Assembly: GCA_013141055.1 (NCBI GenBank)
Contig: JABFRS010000001.1
Coordinates: forward strand, 2,046,001-2,110,000
DNA length: 64,000 nt
Source of the DNA: Cyclobacteriaceae bacterium
Lineage (GTDB): Bacteria > Bacteroidota > Bacteroidia > Cytophagales > Cyclobacteriaceae
Reading direction: 5' to 3'
The notes beneath the pieces are model-generated. The model ran no database searches and was not told the origin of the DNA. It saw only the letters and a list, made by a program, of their open reading frames with translations. Positions within the stretch are counted from its first letter, which is position 1, and each line of letters starts with the position of its first letter. The position numbers and the translations under genes are program-made. Positions 58,841 through 64,000 of the stretch are shown piece after piece.

Positions 58841-59614
58841 ATGCTAATTGCGTTTGACATTGGAAATAGTGATATCACGATGGGTTTGTGGAATGGCACA
58901 GACTGGCAGGTGTGGAGAATTCCTTCCCGCACCGATCAACCAGAGCTTTTCTATGGAATAAAAATCCGTGACTCTCTCCTTGAGGCAAATGTCTCCATTG
59001 ATAATATTGACATCATTGTCATAAGCAGCGTTGTTCCTGGATTGACAGACAAAATAAAAAATGTAGTTCGTTCTCTCTTCAAAAGAGAACCCATCATTCT
59101 TGGACCTGCTGTTTATGATAAGCTTCCGCTTGAGGTATTGAATCCTTTTGAGATTGGATCTGATTTAGTTTCCAACGCAATGGCAGCGTTTTCCAAATTT
59201 AAACAAACCTGCATCGTAGTAGATTTCGGCACTGCATTGACATTCACCACTGTTTCCGGCGAAGGAAAAATATTGGGAGTTTCAATCGTACCAGGATTGC
59301 GTACTGCCGTGCGGGCCCTGTCTCAAAATACTGCCAAACTTTTCGACGTTCCATTAGAAATGCCAACTTCAGCATTGGGTCGAAATACAGTAACTGCTAT
59401 TCAGTCAGGAATTGTCATTGGATATGAGGGGCTGGTTAAAAGCGTGGTTCTGGCGATCCGAAAGGAATTAAAAACAGAGTGTCCTGCCGTCGCCACTGGT
59501 GGATTATCATTCGTCATTACGTCTTTGAAAGGATTTTTCCATACGGTAGATCCTCAACTTACACTCGATGGCCTGAGAATTATTGGAGAAATTCTAAGTG
59601 AAAAGAAAAGCTGA
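58841..59614 (+). CDS. coaX: Type III pantothenate kinase
   Basis: A 257-residue ASKHA-fold kinase that phosphorylates pantothenate, the first step of coenzyme A synthesis. The start at ATG 58841 places IAFDIGNSDITMGLWNG at residues 3-19, the phosphate-binding loop; VVDFGTALTFTTV near 130 is the second phosphate loop with the catalytic aspartate, and IVPGLRTAVRALSQNTAKL near 150 the dimer/substrate region. ATP-use needs a monovalent cation in the family. The following lipoprotein gene is 106 bases away. Confidence 0.93.
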   Translation: MLIAFDIGNSDITMGLWNGTDWQVWRIPSRTDQPELFYGIKIRDSLLEANVSIDNIDIIVISSVVPGLTDKIKNVVRSLFKREPIILGPAVYDKLPLEVLNPFEIGSDLVSNAMAAFSKFKQTCIVVDFGTALTFTTVSGEGKILGVSIVPGLRTAVRALSQNTAKLFDVPLEMPTSALGRNTVTAIQSGIVIGYEGLVKSVVLAIRKELKTECPAVATGGLSFVITSLKGFFHTVDPQLTLDGLRIIGEILSEKKS

Positions 59615-59720
59615 TCGAAACTATGTGTTAACGGTTTCGTTATAGCGCCAGACACATTTCTAAGGGAGTTTTAAATTATCCTTACCTTCGGTAATCATTA
59701 TCCACTCAAACTCAAATCAA

Positions 59721-60272
59721 GTGAAAATTAAAACAGCTTGCTTAATATTTGTTTGGTCTCTTCTGCTTTATTCCTGCAAGGAAGTTTCTTTTCGTGAACC
59801 ACAGCCTGTGGGCGTTCCTGCACTTAAAGAAGTTCCTAAGGCGTTGCAAGGTCGTTATGTGGGAATCGATGAAGACGGAAAAGAAACCGATACTGTTATT
59901 GTTGAATCCTGGGGCTATCATATCAAGGATACTGATGACAATGATTGGCTGGGTCGCGGGGTGATAAGTGATTCCCTGGTTATTAAGTATTTTGAGGATT
60001 ATTGCTTTGTGAACTTCCGTTCCGGAGATCAGTGGGTGCTGAGAGTTATTAAACAAAAACCCAGCGGAGATATTCAGTTCTTATCCATCAATGTATCTGA
60101 TGATAAGAAAAGAAAAGATATTCTTAAAAAACTTAACAAAAAGAAACTTACGGTTAAAGAAATTGAACGCAAGGACGATACGTATTATCAGATCAACCCC
60201 ACTAAAGAACAGTTAGTTCAATTACTCAAAGAAGGATTTTTTACCGGTGGCGATCTGTCGAGAATGAAATAA
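59721..60272 (+). CDS. Putative lipoprotein of unknown function
   Basis: A 183-residue product starting at GTG with a signal peptide and lipobox cysteine (LIFVWSLLLYSCKE). The mature part is beta-rich in the first half (LQGRYVGIDEDGKETDTVIV, then YCFVNFRSGDQWVLRVI) and charged/helical in the second (DDKKRKDILKKLNKKKL). No family recognised. It lies downstream of coaX on the same strand, but the 106-base gap argues for its own promoter. Membrane location is inferred from the lipobox only. A strong hairpin follows its stop. Confidence 0.65.
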   Translation: MKIKTACLIFVWSLLLYSCKEVSFREPQPVGVPALKEVPKALQGRYVGIDEDGKETDTVIVESWGYHIKDTDDNDWLGRGVISDSLVIKYFEDYCFVNFRSGDQWVLRVIKQKPSGDIQFLSINVSDDKKRKDILKKLNKKKLTVKEIERKDDTYYQINPTKEQLVQLLKEGFFTGGDLSRMK

Positions 60273-60287
60273 TTCAATATTAAAAGA

Positions 60288-60324
60288 TTGAGAATAAAGA
60301 AGATCACCGCTTCTTTATTCTCAA
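60288..60324. terminator. 15-bp perfect hairpin between convergent genes
   Basis: TTGAGAATAAAGAAG (60288-60302) and CTTCTTTATTCTCAA (60310-60324) are perfect complements around ATCACCG. It lies between the stops of the lipoprotein gene (+) and the AsmA-family gene (-). On the minus strand it is followed by a T-rich run, so it probably terminates the AsmA transcript and may serve both. Confidence 0.65.
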
Positions 60325-60336
60325 CTTCAAAACCTT

Positions 60337-63288
60337 CTACGGTTTCTTTTTTAACAGGCTCTTCAGTTTCATCAATTGATTTACCGGATCTGCTGCCTTT
60401 TTAGTTGTGTCTTGCGCGGCTGCTTTGGTTGTGTCTGTCGTCTTCTTTCCATTCAAAAGATCTTTAACAACATCTTCAGGTTTCTTTCCTTCGATAATCT
60501 TTTGAGCAGCATCTTTTGCTTTTTCCTGGGCGGCTTTGGTTACCGCTTCCTTGATTTGTGCCTTCTGTTCTGCGGCTATCAATTTCGTTTTGGGATCTTT
60601 AAACGTTCCACCAACACCAATAGTAACCGGTATCTTGTCAGTGGCATTGTTACTACCGGTATACTGATTGATAAACCCTTGAAGTTGTGCACCCATCTGA
60701 CCTGCGGGAACCATCATTTTCAAAGAATAGTCAATCGATTGATCAAGGCCGGTACTACCCGTGATGGTAGTAGCATAGTCACCGAATTTCACATCAAATG
60801 GCTTTACGCTGAACCGGCCGTTTGAAATATTGGCTGACATCAGTACATCTTTCAATGAAACCTGGTCTGTGTTGTTAAGTTTCGTCAGGCTTGTAATTCC
60901 CGATACAAGTTTTGATTGCGTTAATGAAGCTTCAGCAACTTTAATAAGACCATCCATGTTTACCGTCCCCATGTTCGGCATCATATTTTTATTGAGTTCT
61001 CCATTGATCTTAAAGTTCGTTGAGAATAAACCATTGACCATTCCGGCAATCGGTGCATAGGTTTTTATGATAGAGAATGAGGCCGCCGCTTTCTGAATGG
61101 AAAGGCTCTCTATTTTCACATCCATATCATACTTGGGATGCTTGATATCATTCGCATTGTATGTTCCACTCATCGCAAATGCGCCACCCAGCATGTTGAA
61201 TTTCAGTCCATTTAAATTCGCGATGCCATCCTTCAAGATCACGTCTCCGCTTGCATTGGTAATTGTGTAGTCCATCATCCTTACTTCGCTAACGGTTGAC
61301 TTCATTATGAAGTCAATATTTTTAGGAATCGGAATCACACCGAATGAAGTGGTATCTGTTGTTGCCGGGGTACCGCTATCTGTCATAAATTCGTTTAGAT
61401 CAAAAAGTTTTGAATTAAAATTCACAGAACCTTTGATCGTTTCATTACTCAGTACATAAGCAATGTAATTTGTTACCACTCCTGTTACATTGAAATCACT
61501 TTTACCAACCGTACCATTCAATTTGGTCAACTCAATCTTTTGTGGATTGAATGAGGCGTCTGCTTCCGACAGTGTTACTTGTGGAAGATCCTTTGCAACA
61601 TACTTGAATGCACGAAGAGATGCTGTTCCGCTTGTTGGAAGCTTGTCATATCTCTTTGCTGTCACATCAGACATCTTTCCTTTTGTCTGAATATCTGCTT
61701 TCACTTTTCCTGCGATGGTCATGCCTTCCAAAGGGAAGATCTTCGTCATCTTTTCAAGGTCTACTCCACCATTTGCTTTTAAGTCCCATGTATAGTCATC
61801 AAGATTCTGCAGAAGTAAACTAGCGGTTAGCTTTTCTCCATCCAGCAACATTGAAAAATCATTCACCGCGATGAATGTCTCTGCCATTCTTCCAGAAGTG
61901 TTCTTGATCGTGGCTGACATTTTTAGATTCTCCAGAGGTAATGGAAACTTGGAAGATTTAACATATCCGTCAGACAGTGCCATTGAAACATCCATTGCAG
62001 GAATAATCTTCCTAATGCTGTCATACACTCCTTTTGCAGAGGCATCCACAGAATAAAACCCTTTCATTTCAAGACCATCCATTGGAAACATTTTGCTCAA
62101 TTCAGCGAGATTGAGTTTTGCTTTCAGATTTCCATCCATACGATAGTCGCGAAGGTTTTCAATCAGAATTCGTGCATCGATCGGATTAGATCCGAAATCG
62201 AGGTGAAGTTTTTTCAGGTCGACCATTGTATTATTGATGACTCCATCCTTGTTATCGACCAGTAAGTCCATATTGATGTTGTTGACCGCTGTTGGAAGGT
62301 CAGGATATTTAAACATTGCATCCTTGACTTTCAAATCAAGATTGAATGCTGGCATTTGCTTATCACTGTATGTTCCCTTCACGAACCCCGAGAATGCGAG
62401 ATCACCCTTAGTTTCAATACTTTTAAAATCCTTGGTGTACATCCCTGGTACCAGGGAGAGAAGACTTTTAAATGTATTTTCAGGGCTCTTAAATGTTATG
62501 TCCATTCCAAAGTTGTCAGGATTCATCTTGAACCAACCATCAAATCCCATTACAAAGTCGTTGATCTTTGCTGAGTTCTCTTTGAACGTATACTTCGTTA
62601 TGTTTTCGCTGATGGAAATTACGGCGTCAATCTCAGCTCGCTTATTTGTAAGGAATTGCATTTCTCCCATGGAGGTGTTCACTGTATCTGCTACTGTGTG
62701 AGTTCTTAAATCAAAAACATCCTGAGTAAAATCTCCACTGCCCGTGTGATTGAGACCCTTAATAGATAAGAAGTAAGGAATGGATTTGTCATCATAAACA
62801 ACTGAGCCATTTTGAATTTCCCAATGATCAATTCCAAAAGAATATTTAGACGGCTCCTCTGCGGTTTGAACTGTATCTTTTGATGGAACGGCTATGTCGT
62901 AATTGGCACGACCATCAGGCAAAACCTTCACACTGATCTGAGGCTTCACAAGAGTTATTCCTTTGAGGCGCATTTGATCCCCGAAGAGAACATCCATAAG
63001 ATTAAGTTCTATCTCAAGACGATCTACCACGAAGAGATGTTCTCCTTCAAACGGAGCCCGGTTGAATACTCCAAGTTCTTTGATCTCTGCTGTGATGTTG
63101 GGGAAATGTCTGAAAACAGACAGGCTAAAGTTGTCTACCTCGAATACCACATCAGCGTTTACATTTTCTGCAATTGCCTTGTCGATCGCTGCTTTTATAT
63201 CATCTTTAAAAACCACCGGCAAAATCATTGCCGCACCAATGAGGACTACAAAAAAAATTGCCAATCCAATCAGAATCTTCTTCACCAT
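60337..63288 (-). CDS. AsmA-family protein (TamB-like envelope protein)
   Basis: A 983-residue protein with one N-terminal TM helix (ILIGLAIFFVVLIGAAMILP) and a large periplasmic beta-rich region. The AsmA N-terminal motif is around KDDIKAAIDKAIAENVNADV (residues 30-49), and the C-terminal AsmA_2-like domain is in GTVNMDGLIKVAEASLTQS through IDYSLKMMVPAGQMGAQLQG (about 775-880). The end is lysine-rich (KDAAQKIIEGKKPEDVVKDL). Family members have been proposed to carry phospholipid across the periplasm or affect outer-membrane assembly. It begins 81 bases after the aldehyde dehydrogenase end on the same strand. Confidence 0.88.
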   Translation of the reverse strand: MVKKILIGLAIFFVVLIGAAMILPVVFKDDIKAAIDKAIAENVNADVVFEVDNFSLSVFRHFPNITAEIKELGVFNRAPFEGEHLFVVDRLEIELNLMDVLFGDQMRLKGITLVKPQISVKVLPDGRANYDIAVPSKDTVQTAEEPSKYSFGIDHWEIQNGSVVYDDKSIPYFLSIKGLNHTGSGDFTQDVFDLRTHTVADTVNTSMGEMQFLTNKRAEIDAVISISENITKYTFKENSAKINDFVMGFDGWFKMNPDNFGMDITFKSPENTFKSLLSLVPGMYTKDFKSIETKGDLAFSGFVKGTYSDKQMPAFNLDLKVKDAMFKYPDLPTAVNNINMDLLVDNKDGVINNTMVDLKKLHLDFGSNPIDARILIENLRDYRMDGNLKAKLNLAELSKMFPMDGLEMKGFYSVDASAKGVYDSIRKIIPAMDVSMALSDGYVKSSKFPLPLENLKMSATIKNTSGRMAETFIAVNDFSMLLDGEKLTASLLLQNLDDYTWDLKANGGVDLEKMTKIFPLEGMTIAGKVKADIQTKGKMSDVTAKRYDKLPTSGTASLRAFKYVAKDLPQVTLSEADASFNPQKIELTKLNGTVGKSDFNVTGVVTNYIAYVLSNETIKGSVNFNSKLFDLNEFMTDSGTPATTDTTSFGVIPIPKNIDFIMKSTVSEVRMMDYTITNASGDVILKDGIANLNGLKFNMLGGAFAMSGTYNANDIKHPKYDMDVKIESLSIQKAAASFSIIKTYAPIAGMVNGLFSTNFKINGELNKNMMPNMGTVNMDGLIKVAEASLTQSKLVSGITSLTKLNNTDQVSLKDVLMSANISNGRFSVKPFDVKFGDYATTITGSTGLDQSIDYSLKMMVPAGQMGAQLQGFINQYTGSNNATDKIPVTIGVGGTFKDPKTKLIAAEQKAQIKEAVTKAAQEKAKDAAQKIIEGKKPEDVVKDLLNGKKTTDTTKAAAQDTTKKAADPVNQLMKLKSLLKKKP

Positions 63289-63369
63289 ACATTAAAATTT
63301 TTGAGATACAACGAACCGTAAAATTACAAAATCCTGCTCCAACAGTTCGTTTACAAGATTAAGATCGGG

Positions 63370-64000
63370 TTAAAACCACCTCAACAGGATGTCAACGATC
63401 TTTTTCATCTTCTGTGTATATGGGGGGTGCAGTAAATAGGGTGCTGACCATCCACTTTTTTGCCTGAGAATAGGTTTTTCATTTGAAAATGCCATGAAGC
63501 CAAAATACCCATGGGATTTCCCGATGCCACTATTGTTGACCCCGCCAAACGGAAGATTAGGGTGAGTAAACTGTAAAATGCATTCGTTGATGCAGACACC
63601 TCCTGCAGAAGTATTTTGAAGAACAAACTCTCTGAAGTCATTCTTCTGACTGAAAATATAGAGCGCCAGAGGCTTTGGTCTGCTATTCACTTGCTGCACA
63701 ACCTCATCCCTGCTTTTGAAAGTGATTACCGGAAGGATTGGACCGAATATTTCTTCTTCAAGGATTTTTGAATCTGATGACAGATTGGAAAGAATAACCG
63801 GAGGAATAAAATTGGATGATGCATTGATTGATCCCATCATGTCTGGCGTTGCTCCTTTTTCAACTGCGTCTTTTAACAAATCATTGATTCGTTGGAAATG
63901 CCGTGCATTGACAATGCGTGCATAATTCGGAGAGCTTTCACTTACAAGTTTACCCTCTCCAAAAAGTGCTTCAATTTCTTTCTTTAACTTATCAATGAAT
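63370..64000 (-). CDS. Aldehyde dehydrogenase (3' part, ALDH3-like)
   Basis: The frame is open to the edge of the window, so 209 C-terminal residues are seen and the N-terminus and NAD-binding core are cut off. YARIVNARHFQRINDLL near the cut, EEIFGPILPVITFKSRDE (catalytic-region end), NPLPFGG-like HPNLPFGGVNNSGIGKSHG, and the C-terminal PYLLHPPYTQKMKKIVDIL follow the class 3 (fatty) aldehyde dehydrogenase pattern. The basic, hydrophobic tail resembles the membrane anchor of that class. The catalytic cysteine lies outside the window. Confidence 0.9.
   Translation of the reverse strand, partial: FIDKLKKEIEALFGEGKLVSESSPNYARIVNARHFQRINDLLKDAVEKGATPDMMGSINASSNFIPPVILSNLSSDSKILEEEIFGPILPVITFKSRDEVVQQVNSRPKPLALYIFSQKNDFREFVLQNTSAGGVCINECILQFTHPNLPFGGVNNSGIGKSHGYFGFMAFSNEKPILRQKSGWSAPYLLHPPYTQKMKKIVDILLRWF

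Noticed and set aside
1-64000. CRISPR arrays, insertion sequences, integrases or phage genes
   Set aside because: No regularly spaced repeat with unique spacers, no terminal inverted repeats with a transposase and no phage structural genes were found by reading; the only tandem repeat is the coding one at 57436-57819.

Overview
The window looks like chromosomal DNA from a member of the Bacteroidota, most likely the Cytophagales. The phylum rests on several independent signs: an ECF sigma/FecR pair feeding an STN-domain outer-membrane protein, a 7TMR-DISM histidine kinase, many short lipoproteins with lax lipoboxes, promoters of the TTG-N19/20-TAnnTTTG type (seen before tRNA-Phe and before a receiver gene), and DUF families common in this phylum. 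The order is inference. I see no insertion sequence, integrase, phage gene or CRISPR array.

Layout. 1-5.6 kb: end of a YhiN-type flavoprotein, tRNA-Phe, a membrane/cytosolic Fe-S oxidoreductase pair, a lipoprotein, an MsbA-like ABC exporter and an overlapping Fur-family regulator. 5.6-8 kb: a TerC-family membrane protein with a hairpin in its leader, convergent with a LETM1/TerB-like protein. 8-14 kb: purK-purE, a HEAT-repeat/cyclophilin lipoprotein and feoA-feoB, all on the minus strand. 14-20 kb: small and accessory genes, including two short genes of 48 and 52 residues. 20-27 kb: PBP1A-type peptidoglycan synthase, ArfB, a lone receiver and a large 7TMR-DISM kinase.

27-35.7 kb is the most unusual part. 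It is an all-minus-strand block with a four-gene sensory operon (small CPPMC-tailed protein, multi-TM protein, LuxR-linked histidine kinase, NarL-type regulator). It continues through a repeat-bearing intergenic region into a second operon: receiver-like protein without its acidic pair, remote M19/amidohydrolase-like protein, patatin phospholipase and small membrane proteins. Two genes are broken: the kinase has an in-frame TGA inside its ATP-binding domain with the rest of the domain intact behind it, and a membrane protein is split by a frameshift.

35.7-46.9 kb: PLP trans-sulfuration enzyme, tpiA, DUF6702-HupE/UreJ, two tandem M1 metallopeptidases, a channel-like membrane protein, serine/threonine dehydratase, nitroreductase, NAPE-PLD/UlaG-like hydrolase and an ACP-like protein without the carrier serine. 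46.9-53.1 kb: a complete RND efflux operon (TetR, TolC, adaptor, pump) with a clear palindromic operator. 53.2-64 kb: GMC oxidoreductase, ECF sigma-FecR-STN/repeat surface protein, coaX, an AsmA-family protein and the end of an aldehyde dehydrogenase.

Functions are read from motifs by eye and no database search was run. With the small genes included, no stretch above about 300 bases is left without a gene.
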